44,736 nucleotides of DNA from an uncultured Phocaeicola sp. (GTDB lineage: Bacteria; Bacteroidota; Bacteroidia; Bacteroidales; Bacteroidaceae), in assembly GCA_944321015.1 (NCBI GenBank), contig CALUJS010000022.1, forward strand, positions 1 through 44,736, in the 5' to 3' direction. The notes under the pieces were generated by a model, which made no database searches, was not told where the DNA came from, and saw nothing but the letters and a program-made list of their open reading frames with translations. Position numbers and translations under genes: made by a program. This document shows, in pieces, positions 1 to 8,351 of the stretch (within the stretch, counting starts at the first letter, position 1; every line of letters begins with the position of its first letter).

Positions 1-2
1 CT

Positions 3-79
3 GCTTCAGTAGCTCAGTTGGTTAGAGCACCTGACTGTTAATCAGGGGGTCGTTGGTTCAAGCCCATCCTGAAGCGCCA
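3..79 (+). tRNA. tRNA-Asn (GTT), copy 1, CCA encoded
   Basis: The acceptor strands 3-9 and 69-75 pair over all seven positions. The anticodon arm is closed by 30-34/42-46 with anticodon GTT at 37-39. The D-arm (gctc/gagc) and the T-loop TTCAAGC are normal, but the T-stem 52-56/64-68 has one T-T mismatch. Base 76 is the discriminator and CCA follows at 77-79. A near-identical copy follows at 89. Confidence 0.95.
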
Positions 80-88
80 AGAAATACT

Positions 89-162
89 GCTTCAATAGCT
101 CAGTTGGTTAGAGCACCTGACTGTTAATCAGGGGGTCGTTGGTTCAAGCCCATCTTGAAGCG
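89..162 (+). tRNA. tRNA-Asn (GTT), copy 2, no encoded CCA
   Basis: Tandem copy of the preceding tRNA-Asn, with anticodon GTT at 123-125. The last acceptor pair is A95-T155 where copy 1 has G9-C69, a compensatory change that keeps the stem. After discriminator G162 the sequence reads CAT, so the CCA end must be added by the nucleotidyltransferase. It shares the T-stem mismatch of copy 1. Confidence 0.95.
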
Positions 163-167
163 CATGA

Positions 168-194
168 AAGCCTGCATAAGCAGGCTTTTTTGTT
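168..194 (+). terminator. Rho-independent terminator of the tRNA-Asn pair
   Basis: An 8-bp perfect stem (168-175 with 180-187, AAGCCTGC/GCAGGCTT) has a 4-base loop and runs into a T tract. It lies 6 bases after the second tRNA and separates the tRNAs from murG. Confidence 0.85.
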
Positions 195-289
195 TCCCGT
201 CCCGAATGTGTAAGTCCCCCGATGCGGGCTCAGTAGGTTATCTTATGAAATTATCGCTTGGTTTTCCGGTATCTGTATTGATTTATTCG

Positions 290-297
290 TATTTTTG
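290..297 (+). promoter_or_regulatory. -7 promoter element of the murG-ftsZ operon
   Basis: TATTTTTG matches the Bacteroidota -7 consensus TAnnTTTG. It lies after the tRNA terminator and 25 bases before the murG ATG at 322. It argues against the in-frame TTG at 295 as the start, because that codon lies inside the box. Confidence 0.55.
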
Positions 298-321
298 TGG
301 GACAATCCGGAAAACTACATT

Positions 322-1452
322 ATGGAAGACGAAATCAGAATCATTATAAGCGGCGGAGGCACCGGCGGGCATATTTTCCCGGCCGTATCCATTGCCAATG
401 CCATCAGGGCCAAGCGACCTGACGCCCGTATTCTTTTTGTGGGCGCAGAGGGGCGTATGGAGATGCAGCGTGTTCCCGCTGCCGGGTATGACATCGTGGG
501 CCTGCCCGTGTGCGGTTTCGATCGCAAACGTTTGTGGCGTAACGTGTATGTGCTTTGGAAATTGCTGCAAAGCCAGCTCAAGGCGCGACGCATCGTGAAA
601 CAGTTTCGGCCTCAGGTTGCCGTGGGCGTAGGCGGATATGCCAGCGGCCCTACGTTGAAAGTGGCGGGCCTGATGGGCATTCCCACGCTCATTCAGGAAC
701 AAAATTCTTACGCGGGTGTGACCAACAAACTGTTGGCCCGCCGGGCGCGGAAGATCTGTGTGGCTTATGAGGGAATGGAGCGTTTCTTTGATAAGGATAA
801 GATAATCCTTACAGGCAATCCCGTGCGTCAGGATTTGCTGGAGAAGCAGGTCCCGCGTGAGGAGGCCGTGCGGCATTTTGGCCTTGACCCGAAGAAAAAG
901 ACTGTCCTTATCGTGGGCGGCAGCTTGGGCGCACGCACCATCAACCGCTGTGTGCTGGAGCATCTCGACTTCATCCGTCGGTCGGGCGTGCAGTTTATTT
1001 GGCAGACGGGCAAGTTCTATATCGACGATGCCCGTCGTCAGGTGGCCGCAGCCGGCGAGTTGCCCATGCTCTACGTGACGGACTTTATTGCCCGCATGGA
1101 GTTGGCCTATAGCGCGGCCGACCTGGTGGTGTCGCGTGCCGGAGCCGGTTCCATATCGGAGTTTTGCTTGTTGCGTAAACCCGTGGTGCTGGTGCCTTCA
1201 CCCAATGTGGCCGAAGATCATCAGACGAAAAATGCTTTGGCGTTGGTGAACAAGGAGGCGGCTTTGTATGTGACGGACGCCGAAGCCGGAGAGAAGTTGT
1301 TGCGCACGGCTGTTGACGCTGTGGCCGATAATGCGTTGCTTGACAAGCTTAGTGAAAACATCAGCCACTTGGCATTCCGTGATTCGGCCGACCGCATAGC
1401 CGACGAAGTGCTGAAGCTGGCAGAAACATATCGGAACGGTTATGAACATTGA
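322..1452 (+). CDS. murG: MurG, UDP-GlcNAc transferase making lipid II
   Basis: This is the peripheral membrane GT28 glycosyltransferase that adds GlcNAc to lipid I on the cytoplasmic face. The N-terminus has the glycine-rich GGGTGGHIFPA motif of the acceptor domain. The C-terminal half has the donor-site pattern SRAGAGSISEF followed by KPVVLVPSP. The ATG at 322 gives 376 residues, near the family norm; an upstream in-frame TTG at 295 overlaps the promoter box and adds residues outside the family. The gene overlaps murC by 11 bases. In most relatives ftsW lies directly upstream, but here tandem tRNA-Asn genes and a terminator do, so murG has become the first gene of its operon. Confidence 0.97.
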   Translation: MEDEIRIIISGGGTGGHIFPAVSIANAIRAKRPDARILFVGAEGRMEMQRVPAAGYDIVGLPVCGFDRKRLWRNVYVLWKLLQSQLKARRIVKQFRPQVAVGVGGYASGPTLKVAGLMGIPTLIQEQNSYAGVTNKLLARRARKICVAYEGMERFFDKDKIILTGNPVRQDLLEKQVPREEAVRHFGLDPKKKTVLIVGGSLGARTINRCVLEHLDFIRRSGVQFIWQTGKFYIDDARRQVAAAGELPMLYVTDFIARMELAYSAADLVVSRAGAGSISEFCLLRKPVVLVPSPNVAEDHQTKNALALVNKEAALYVTDAEAGEKLLRTAVDAVADNALLDKLSENISHLAFRDSADRIADEVLKLAETYRNGYEH

Positions 1453-2824
1453 TTCCCTGACATCGGTTTATTTCATTGGCGCGGGCGGCATTGGCATGAG
1501 CGCGCTTGAACGCTACTTCCTGTCGAAGGGCAAGGTGGTGGCCGGTTACGACCGTACGCCCAGTGCGCTGACCGACAGCTTGCAGCGCGAAGGCGTGCAG
1601 CTCCATTTCGAGGAGAATCCGGAGCTGATTCCCGAGGTATGTAAAAATCCGGCGACAACGCTTGTGGTTTACACGCCGGCCATTCCCGACACACATCGCG
1701 AGCTGCGTTATTTCGTGGAGCATGGGTTCGACATCCACAAGCGGGCGCAGGTGTTGGGCCTGATTACACGTGCCGGACGTGGACTCTGTGTGGCAGGCAC
1801 GCACGGCAAGACTACCACGTCGACCATGACGGCTCATCTGCTGCATCAGTCACACGTGGGTTGCACGGCTTTTCTGGGTGGCATCTCGCAGAATTACGAT
1901 ACTAATCTGTTACTTTCGCAGGAGAGCAACCTCGTGGTCATCGAGGCCGACGAGTTCGACCGCTCGTTTCACTATCTGTCGCCTTACATGGCTGTCATCA
2001 CGGCCACCGATCCCGACCATCTGGATATATACGGTACGAAGGAAGCCTATTTGGAGAGTTTCCGTAAGTTCACTTCCCTCATCCGTCCGGACGGATGCCT
2101 CATTGTGCACGAAGGATTGGAGCTGAGACCCGACGTGCAGCCCGGTGTGAAAGTGTACACCTATTCGCGGGAGCATGGCGATTTCCATGCAGAGAACATC
2201 CGCATCGGCGGCGGCGAAATTGTGTTCGACTTTGTGTCGCCCGACGGCGTGGTGCGTGACATTCGTCTGGGTGTTCCCGTGAGCATCAATATTGATAATG
2301 GCATAGCCGCTTTGGCTTTGGCCCGTCTCAATGGCCTGACCGATGAGGAATTGCGCGATGGCATGGCCGGTTATCGCGGTGTGGAGCGGCGCTTTGATTT
2401 CAAGATACGCACTCCTCACCGGGCTTTCCTGACGGACTATGCCCATCATCCGGCCGAGATTAGGCAAAGCGCCTTGTCCATCCGCGAGCTTTATCCGGGG
2501 AAGAAGATTACCGCCTTGTTTCAACCGCATCTCTATACCCGTACGCGGGATTTCTATGCCGATTTCGCCAAAAGCCTTTCGTTGTTCGACGAGGTTATCC
2601 TGACCGACATCTATCCGGCTCGCGAACAACCCATCGAGGGAGTCACCAGCCGGCTCATCTACGACCTGTTGGAACCGCAGGTGGAGAAAGTGCTTTGCCG
2701 TAAGGAGGAAGTGCCGTCGGTGGTGCAAGCCCGTCGGCCGGAGGTGTTGGTGTTGCTCGGTGCGGGCGACCTGGACCGATATGCTCCCGAGATTTGTCAG
2801 ATACTGGATGATACCCGATCGTAA
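1442..2824 (+). CDS. murC: MurC, UDP-MurNAc--L-alanine ligase
   Basis: A 460-residue cytoplasmic Mur ligase that attaches L-alanine to UDP-MurNAc using ATP. The N-terminal nucleotide-sugar domain begins YFIGAGGIGMSALERYF, a Rossmann glycine motif. The ATP loop is AGTHGKTTTS (about residues 119-128). The central EADEFDRSFHYL segment and TATDPDHLDIYG are typical of MurC. The C-terminal domain includes TDYAHHPAEI and FQPHLYTRT. The start overlaps the end of murG, indicating translational coupling, and ftsQ follows 13 bases after the stop. Confidence 0.98.
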   Translation: MNIDSLTSVYFIGAGGIGMSALERYFLSKGKVVAGYDRTPSALTDSLQREGVQLHFEENPELIPEVCKNPATTLVVYTPAIPDTHRELRYFVEHGFDIHKRAQVLGLITRAGRGLCVAGTHGKTTTSTMTAHLLHQSHVGCTAFLGGISQNYDTNLLLSQESNLVVIEADEFDRSFHYLSPYMAVITATDPDHLDIYGTKEAYLESFRKFTSLIRPDGCLIVHEGLELRPDVQPGVKVYTYSREHGDFHAENIRIGGGEIVFDFVSPDGVVRDIRLGVPVSINIDNGIAALALARLNGLTDEELRDGMAGYRGVERRFDFKIRTPHRAFLTDYAHHPAEIRQSALSIRELYPGKKITALFQPHLYTRTRDFYADFAKSLSLFDEVILTDIYPAREQPIEGVTSRLIYDLLEPQVEKVLCRKEEVPSVVQARRPEVLVLLGAGDLDRYAPEICQILDDTRS

Positions 2825-2837
2825 TTATGTGGAAGTT

Positions 2838-3572
2838 ATGTGGAAGAAGATATTTATATTGATAGGCATCCTGCTGGCCTTGGTCTATCTGGTTGTGGCC
2901 ATGACGTGGTTCAACCGCGAACCGTCGGATATCGTGTGCAGCGGTGTGGAGTTGAGGCTTCAGTCCAATGCCCACCATGCCGATTTCATCACGCAGGCCG
3001 GTTTGAAGGATTTGTTGGAGAAAGGCAAGCTGTATCCGATGGGGTGGCGGATGGACAGCGTCCGTTGTCGCGACATCGAGGCATACCTGATGCAGAACCC
3101 GTTCATCAAGTCGGCCGAGTGCTACAAGACTCCGGCGGGGCATGTGTGTGTGGAGGTGACGCAACGTGTGCCGGTGCTTCGCGTCATGGGGGCGGACGGC
3201 GCCCAGTTCTATCTGGACGACAAGGGGGGAATAATCCCTCACTCCGGATATGCCGTACATCTGCCGGTGGTGACAGGTTCCGTCACGAAACAGAATGCAG
3301 ACAGTCTGCTTCACGAGCTTAACCGCATCATCCGTCACGACAGTTTCTGGGAGGATCAGATTGAGCAGGTGCATGTCACTCCGGCGGGCGAGTTGGAGCT
3401 GGTTCCCCGCGTGGGCGACCACATCGTGTTTTTGGGCAGTCCCGAGGGGGTGGAAGCCAAACTGACCCGCCTCAAGACGTTCTACAAGAAGGCGCTCAAC
3501 CGCGTAGGGTGGAACAAGTACGCCTGCATCAATCTGGAGTTTGGCAATCAAGTGATATGTACAAAGAAATAA
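2838..3572 (+). CDS. ftsQ: FtsQ, septal division protein
   Basis: A bitopic inner-membrane protein of 244 residues. It has a short basic N-terminus (MWKK), one transmembrane helix at about residues 4-24, and a periplasmic part with POTRA-like and beta domains. In the FtsQ family the periplasmic part scaffolds FtsL/FtsB and controls FtsWI activation. The ATG at 2838 is chosen because it places the helix at the N-terminus and starts after the murC stop; the longer frame reaching back to 2760 would overlap murC. Identity rests on position between murC and ftsA, topology and size, since FtsQ sequences diverge strongly. Confidence 0.9.
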   Translation: MWKKIFILIGILLALVYLVVAMTWFNREPSDIVCSGVELRLQSNAHHADFITQAGLKDLLEKGKLYPMGWRMDSVRCRDIEAYLMQNPFIKSAECYKTPAGHVCVEVTQRVPVLRVMGADGAQFYLDDKGGIIPHSGYAVHLPVVTGSVTKQNADSLLHELNRIIRHDSFWEDQIEQVHVTPAGELELVPRVGDHIVFLGSPEGVEAKLTRLKTFYKKALNRVGWNKYACINLEFGNQVICTKK

Positions 3573-3596
3573 AGGGTAGTAAACATACAAAAAGAT

Positions 3597-5306
3597 ATGG
3601 CAGCAAAAGATTTTATTGTGGCTATCGAGCTGGGATCGTCCAAGATTACAGGCATAGCCGGGAAAAAGAATAGCGACGGCGGCATTCAGGTGCTGGCTTA
3701 CGCTCGTGAGGATGCCTCCACGTGCATACGCCGGGGAGTCATCTACAACCTCATCGAGACCAAGCAGCGGCTTGTCGCCATTGTGAACGAGCTTGAGGGG
3801 CAATTGAAAGCCGAGATAGCCAAGGTCTATGTGGGCATCGGCGGACAGTCGCTTCACTCCAAAAAGAACTTTGTGGTGGAACGTCTGGGGCGCGAAACGC
3901 TCATCACCGAGGATATCGTGCAGCGGCTTAACCGCACGAACTGGCAGACAAGCTATCTGAACATGGACTTGCTCGACGTGGTGCCGCAAGAATACAAAGT
4001 AGATAACCAGATTCTGACCAATCCCGTAGGCGTCATGGGCAACCAGATTGAGGGCCACTTCCTGAACATCGTGGCCAATTCGTTGCTGAAGCGCAACATC
4101 CGCACCTGTTTTGAGCAGGCCGGCATCGAGATTGCCGGTTTCCTGGTTTCGCCCATGGTGTTGGCCGACGCCGTGCTGACCGACGTCGAGAAGCGTTCGG
4201 GTTGCATGTTGGTTGACATAGGCTATGGCACTACGACGGTGGCTGTATACAAGAATTTCACCTTGCGCCATTTGGCCGTCATTCCTTTGGGCGGCAACAA
4301 CATCACGAAGGACATCTGCTCGTTGAACATCGAGGAAGACGAGGCGGAGAGGCTGAAGTGCAATTACGGTTCGGGCTTCACTCAGCCCGGTGTGACTACC
4401 GACGAAGATACCTATCCCGTGAACGACATGCGGAGCATCCCTGCCAAGGAGTTGAACGACATCGTGAGCGCCCGCACCGAGGAGATTGTGGCCAACGTGT
4501 TCCACCAGTTGGAACTGTCGGGCTACAAGAAGGGACTGCCTGCGGGCATCGTTCTGACCGGTGGAGGAGCCAATCTGAACAATCTGCAACAAGCCTTTGC
4601 TCAAAAAGACCGTTACGTGAAGATGCGCATTGCCTCGTGTGTGTCGGCATCGGTCGATGCGCCCAAGCAGGAGTTTTACATGCAGGACGGACGCTTGAAC
4701 ACCATATTGGCCTTGCTGGCCGCAGGCGAGGAAAACTGTTGCTCGCCGGAGAAAGTGGAGGAAATGTCCGACATGTTCAAGCAAAGCGAGGACGACGAAC
4801 AGGCCAAGCGCGATGAGGACGAACGTAAGCGTTTGGCCGCCGAAGCTCAGGCCAAAGCCGAGGCCGCCAAAAAAGAAGAAGAACAGCGTAAAAAGGACGA
4901 TGAAATTAGGCGGAACGCCAACATTCAGGCACTAAACAAGGTGAAAGAAGCCGTCGACGCTGTGGAACAAGTCTTGAATGCCATCAACGAGGGATATCGG
5001 AAGATAGAGGAAGCAGAGACTAATAATTCGAAAAAGGATGCTAACGATGCTTATCAGGGCGTGTTGCGCAGTTGGCAGGCCATGCAAACCATTTGCGACA
5101 AAGCCAGATCGCTGGCCGACAGTGTGACCGACGACCCTTATCAGACGGAAGCACGCCATCTGATTGTCGATGTAGACAACATGCTCAAGGCCGCGCTCAA
5201 CACGAAGGAGGAGGCTTTCAAGAAGAAGGAAGATGTGAGAAAGAAGAACAGCTTCGTCTCTAAAGGCATGGAAGTGCTCGAAAGATTCCTGAACGAAGAC
5301 AAGTAA
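3597..5306 (+). CDS. ftsA: FtsA, actin-like division protein with a long coiled-coil insertion
   Basis: FtsA tethers FtsZ to the membrane and signals to the septal synthase. The actin fold is recognisable: FIVAIELGSSKITGIAG (phosphate 1), then the SHS2 1C region, LVDIGYGTTTVAVYKN near residue 205 (phosphate 2) and GIVLTGGGANLNNL near 318 (adenosine loop). The protein has 569 residues against roughly 420-470 in most species. The excess is one block at about residues 393-545, rich in Glu, Lys, Ala and Asp. It includes a run of charged heptad-like sequence and a second helical segment (NKVKEAVDAVEQVLNAINEG). The chain ends in a short amphipathic segment, GMEVLERFLNEDK, that fits the membrane-targeting helix. 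The reading frame is continuous. What the insertion does is unknown. Confidence 0.96.
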   Translation: MAAKDFIVAIELGSSKITGIAGKKNSDGGIQVLAYAREDASTCIRRGVIYNLIETKQRLVAIVNELEGQLKAEIAKVYVGIGGQSLHSKKNFVVERLGRETLITEDIVQRLNRTNWQTSYLNMDLLDVVPQEYKVDNQILTNPVGVMGNQIEGHFLNIVANSLLKRNIRTCFEQAGIEIAGFLVSPMVLADAVLTDVEKRSGCMLVDIGYGTTTVAVYKNFTLRHLAVIPLGGNNITKDICSLNIEEDEAERLKCNYGSGFTQPGVTTDEDTYPVNDMRSIPAKELNDIVSARTEEIVANVFHQLELSGYKKGLPAGIVLTGGGANLNNLQQAFAQKDRYVKMRIASCVSASVDAPKQEFYMQDGRLNTILALLAAGEENCCSPEKVEEMSDMFKQSEDDEQAKRDEDERKRLAAEAQAKAEAAKKEEEQRKKDDEIRRNANIQALNKVKEAVDAVEQVLNAINEGYRKIEEAETNNSKKDANDAYQGVLRSWQAMQTICDKARSLADSVTDDPYQTEARHLIVDVDNMLKAALNTKEEAFKKKEDVRKKNSFVSKGMEVLERFLNEDK

Positions 5307-5328
5307 CAACCTAAAAACACTATATGCT

Positions 5329-6588
5329 ATGGCAGATGACATAATGCCTTTTATGGCACTGAACGATGACAACAAGAGCATCATTAAAGTGATAGGCGTG
5401 GGAGGCGGTGGAGGAAACGCCGTCAGCCACATGTATCGCGAGGGCATCGAGGGCGTAACCTTCGCCCTTTGCAACACCGACAACCAGGCGTTGCGAAACT
5501 CGCCCATCCCCGTGAAGTTGCAGCTGGGTCCGAGCATCACTCAGGGACTGGGTGCGGGCAACGACCCGAAGAAGGCCCAGCAGGCCGCCGAAGAGAGTAT
5601 TGACGACATACGCAAACTGCTGAACGACGGCACGCAGATGGTGTTCATCACGGCCGGTATGGGCGGCGGCACCGGCACGGGAGCCAGCCCCGTGGTGGCG
5701 CGCGTGGCCAAGGAGATGGGCATCCTCACCATCGGCATCGTGACGATTCCCTTTGTGTTCGAGGGCCGTCCCAAGATTCTTCAGGCACTCGACGGCGTGG
5801 ACGCCATACGCGAGAACGTCGACGCGCTGATGATTGTGAACAACGAACGCCTGCGCTCCATCTATGCCGGACAGAAGCTGCTCGACTCTTTCGCCATGGC
5901 CGACGACACGCTCACCGTGGCCGCGCGCAGCATCGTGGAGATTATCGGCGAGAACGGCGCCATCAACATCGACTTTGCCGATGTGAAGAAGACGTTGAAG
6001 GATGGCGGTGTGGCCATCATCAGCACCGGACTGGGGGAGGGGGTGAACCGTGTGGAGGAGGCTATCAAGAACGCCCTGCACTCGCCGCTGCTCAACAACA
6101 CCCAGATTGTGAACTCCAAACGCATCCTCCTTGCGCTGTCTTTCGACCCCGAGGGCGACTTCATGACCGACGAGATGGACGGCATACACGCCTTCATGAA
6201 AACAATCAATCCCAACGTGGACGTCATTTGGGGATACTCGCCCAACAAGGCGCTGGGTAAACAGGTGAAGATTACCCTGCTGGCTTCGGGCTTCGACGTG
6301 AAAGACTTCACCGACGAGGAAGTCAATCAGGAGATTGAGGAGGAGGAAACGAAACGGATAGAAAAGGCTTATCCCGGAATGTTCGACACCGGAAACGAGC
6401 CCAAGAAGCGCCATCTGTACATTTTCAAGCCCGATACGCTCGACGACGACGACATCATCGCCAACGTGGAGGATTCGCCCACGTATCAGCGCGACCGCTC
6501 GACGCTCAACCGCATCTCGGTCAAGCCCGAAACCGCCAAGCCCAATCCGGTGCAAACGCCTGCCGACGACGACGGCATCCAATTCTAA
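5329..6588 (+). CDS. ftsZ: FtsZ, tubulin-like division GTPase
   Basis: A 419-residue GTPase that polymerises into the division ring. GTP-binding motifs include VGGGGGNAVSHM at about residue 24 and the tubulin signature GMGGGTGTGASP at about 110-121. The catalytic T7 loop is NIDFADVK at about 213-220. After the globular domain (to about residue 320) comes a long acidic linker. The chain ends in DDDGIQF, which does not resemble the DIPAFLR-type C-terminal peptide used by proteobacterial FtsZ to bind FtsA. The gene starts 22 bases after ftsA and is followed by yqeY. Confidence 0.98.
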   Translation: MADDIMPFMALNDDNKSIIKVIGVGGGGGNAVSHMYREGIEGVTFALCNTDNQALRNSPIPVKLQLGPSITQGLGAGNDPKKAQQAAEESIDDIRKLLNDGTQMVFITAGMGGGTGTGASPVVARVAKEMGILTIGIVTIPFVFEGRPKILQALDGVDAIRENVDALMIVNNERLRSIYAGQKLLDSFAMADDTLTVAARSIVEIIGENGAINIDFADVKKTLKDGGVAIISTGLGEGVNRVEEAIKNALHSPLLNNTQIVNSKRILLALSFDPEGDFMTDEMDGIHAFMKTINPNVDVIWGYSPNKALGKQVKITLLASGFDVKDFTDEEVNQEIEEEETKRIEKAYPGMFDTGNEPKKRHLYIFKPDTLDDDDIIANVEDSPTYQRDRSTLNRISVKPETAKPNPVQTPADDDGIQF

Positions 6589-6623
6589 TATATAATATAG
6601 GTATAACATTAAAACATACAGCC

Positions 6624-7070
6624 ATGAGCTTATTCGATCAAATCAGCAACGACATCAAGGAGGCCATGAAGGCCAAAGACAAGGTCCGTCTGGAGACCCT
6701 GCGCAACGTGAAGAAAGTGTTTCTGGAGGCCAAGACCGCTCCCGGAGCCAACGACGAGCTGACCGACGACACGGCCCTGAAACTCATTCAGAAACTGGTG
6801 AAGCAGGGTAAGGACTCGGCCGAAATCTACAAAGGGCAGGGCCGCGAAGACCTGGCCGAAGGCGAGTTGGCCCAGGTGGCCGTGCTCGAAGCCTATCTGC
6901 CCAAGCAGATGAGCGAGGCCGAGCTGGAGGCTGCCCTGAAAGCCATCATAGCCGAAGTGGGCGCGACGAGCGCCAAAGACATGGGCAAGGTGATGGGCGT
7001 CGCCACCAAGCGTCTGGCCGGACAAGCCGAAGGACGCGCCATCTCGGCCAAAGTGAAAGAACTGCTTTGA
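6624..7070 (+). CDS. GatB/YqeY domain protein
   Basis: A 148-residue soluble, mostly helical protein, SLFDQISNDIKEAMKAKDK at the start, ending GRAISAKVKELL. It matches the YqeY family, which shares a helical domain with the tail of the GatB subunit of amidotransferases. A tRNA-related role is often suggested for the family but has not been settled. It lies 35 bases after ftsZ on the same strand and is probably co-transcribed with it. A large inverted repeat follows the stop codon. Confidence 0.9.
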   Translation: MSLFDQISNDIKEAMKAKDKVRLETLRNVKKVFLEAKTAPGANDELTDDTALKLIQKLVKQGKDSAEIYKGQGREDLAEGELAQVAVLEAYLPKQMSEAELEAALKAIIAEVGATSAKDMGKVMGVATKRLAGQAEGRAISAKVKELL

Positions 7071-7162
7071 ATGAAGAATGAAGAATGAGGAATGAAGAAT
7101 TTTCACCGACTAAGGCATACCGCCGCACGGTTATTCTTCATTCTTAATTCTTCATTCTTCAT
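7071..7162. terminator. Large inverted repeat between convergent yqeY and recO
   Basis: Arms of 30 bases (7071-7100 and 7133-7162) match at 28 positions and enclose a 32-base loop. Each arm is built from short GAAGAAT/ATTCTTC-type repeats. A T tract follows on the plus strand at 7163-7169, before the recO stop. It begins right at the yqeY stop and can terminate transcription from yqeY, possibly from both sides. Confidence 0.6.
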
Positions 7163-7167
7163 TTTTT

Positions 7168-7899
7168 TTATTGGAACAGCTCGCGCAGCACGTCGGGCGA
7201 TTTCAGTTCCGGGAAGCCGGGCAGATGCAGGCGGTAGTAGCGCAGGATGATTTCCAGACAGCGGTTGCGCTCCGTGCGGCTCATGGCAAACAGATGCATC
7301 GTTTCGTAATTCATGCGCATCAGCATGCCCATGCGGCCCGCCTCGTCGGGGCGCACGACGTCGGAGTGCAACGGTTGCACACGGGCGAAACAGGCCGCGC
7401 GCAGGTCGAAACAGTCCCCCGGATGATAGTCGTCCAGGTTGGGATAGAGGCCCAGGAAGCGCGACATGCGCATCAGAAACACCAGGTGGAAGTTGGCCAC
7501 CGGCGTGCGGGCGCCGTCGAGCCATTGCAGGGAGTTGCACAGGTAGGCAAAGAGCGGAGCGTTTGCCGTCTCCTCATGGAGCGCATGGTTCAGAAACTCG
7601 GCCAGAAACAGCGCGATGGCCGACTTGTAGGGGTCGTAGGGCAGGGACGTAAACAGGCACAGCGGTCGCGCGTCCTTCAGCCGTTGCAGGTTCAGGCGCG
7701 GCCGGAAGTCCGATTCGTAGGTTAGCACCGACAGCGGTTGGAACAGCACGCTCCGCGACGGACTCTTTCGGGCGCGCGGCAGTTTGACGAGGTAGGACAC
7801 CCGCCCCTGCTGTTCGGTGAAGATGTCGGCAATCACCGACGCATCGTTGTATTTTATGGTGCGCAGCACGATGCCGGTCGTATGTTGGAGCATGGCCAT
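7168..7899 (-). CDS. recO: RecO, DNA repair and recombination mediator
   Basis: A 243-residue protein beginning [19 protein letters not shown], the start of the RecO OB-fold, followed by a helical domain. RecO works with RecR to load RecA onto SSB-coated single-stranded DNA and can anneal strands. A TAnnTTTG box lies about 30 bases before the start on the minus strand. Methionine 3 is an alternative start. The gene is monocistronic and converges on yqeY. Confidence 0.93.
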   Translation of the reverse strand: MAMLQHTTGIVLRTIKYNDASVIADIFTEQQGRVSYLVKLPRARKSPSRSVLFQPLSVLTYESDFRPRLNLQRLKDARPLCLFTSLPYDPYKSAIALFLAEFLNHALHEETANAPLFAYLCNSLQWLDGARTPVANFHLVFLMRMSRFLGLYPNLDDYHPGDCFDLRAACFARVQPLHSDVVRPDEAGRMGMLMRMNYETMHLFAMSRTERNRCLEIILRYYRLHLPGFPELKSPDVLRELFQ

Positions 7900-7930
7900 G
7901 TGGTTCCTTCTTTACAGTTTCTTCGATGGG

Positions 7931-7938
7931 CAAATTTA
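7931..7938 (-). promoter_or_regulatory. -7 promoter element of recO
   Basis: On the minus strand this reads TAAATTTG, a match to TAnnTTTG, 31 bases before the recO start codon. Confidence 0.5.
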
Positions 7939-7984
7939 CGACATTTTATCCATTTTGACATGCATTCCGCATCGTGTGCGGGGG

Positions 7985-8078
7985 AATATCCGCGCGTTTG
8001 AGCGCCCATATGCCCGCTCGTGTCTGTCCATATGTCCGCCCGCGAGCGTCCATATTCCGGCTTGCGGGCGTCGACATG
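7985..8078. repeat. 22-bp dyad repeat array A
   Basis: AT cores lie at 7985 (AATATC), 8007 (CATATG), 8029 (CATATG), 8051 (CATATT) and 8073 (GACATG), each exactly 22 bases from the last, with GC-rich half-palindromes such as CCCGCGAGCG between them. The array lies in the 450-base divergent gap between recO and tRNA-Glu. The left flank TTGAGCGCC before the 8007 core is nearly shared with array B. Apart from the recO and tRNA promoters, I see nothing else in this gap (8079-8254 looks empty). Confidence 0.85.
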
Positions 8079-8254
8079 AGGGGAGCGGCCCGTGTCCTTT
8101 TCCTCCGTTTTCTGTCGGATGTCCCCTTTAGGCGTGTTCGTGTACTCTCTTCCGGGTCTCATTTTGATAGCCTAATAATATGTTGATATACAGCTGTATG
8201 TACGTGTGTTGCCGCACGCGGATGAAAAAAGAATGAAAGTTTTTTGCCGAAAGG

Positions 8255-8286
8255 TTTGGCCATGTCGGAAAAACCATCTACATTTG
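8255..8286 (+). promoter_or_regulatory. Promoter of the tRNA-Glu/rpsT unit
   Basis: TTTG at 8255-8258 and TACATTTG at 8279-8286 are 20 bases apart, matching the full Bacteroidota -33/-7 consensus. It is the best-formed promoter in the window and lies about 65 bases before the tRNA. Confidence 0.75.
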
Positions 8287-8351
8287 CATCCGCAAACGAG
8301 AAACGACAGTTTCAACGTAGGCGCGGTCGGTGAAAGCAGACCACAGAGGAT

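Noticed and set aside
295..321. TTG start for murG at 295
   Set aside because: The codon lies inside the promoter box and adds residues not found in MurG; ATG 322 fits better.
2655..4784. 709-residue open frame antisense to ftsQ and ftsA
   Set aside because: It is opposite to clear conserved genes and has no family features; long antisense frames are expected at this GC content.
7974..8186. Open frames running through array A (and similar frames over arrays B-F) encoding Arg/Pro/Tyr-rich repeats
   Set aside because: They arise because the 22-bp repeat lacks stop codons in some frames; the units repeat at 22 bases, not a multiple of 3, there is no start context, and the arrays are nearly palindromic on both strands.
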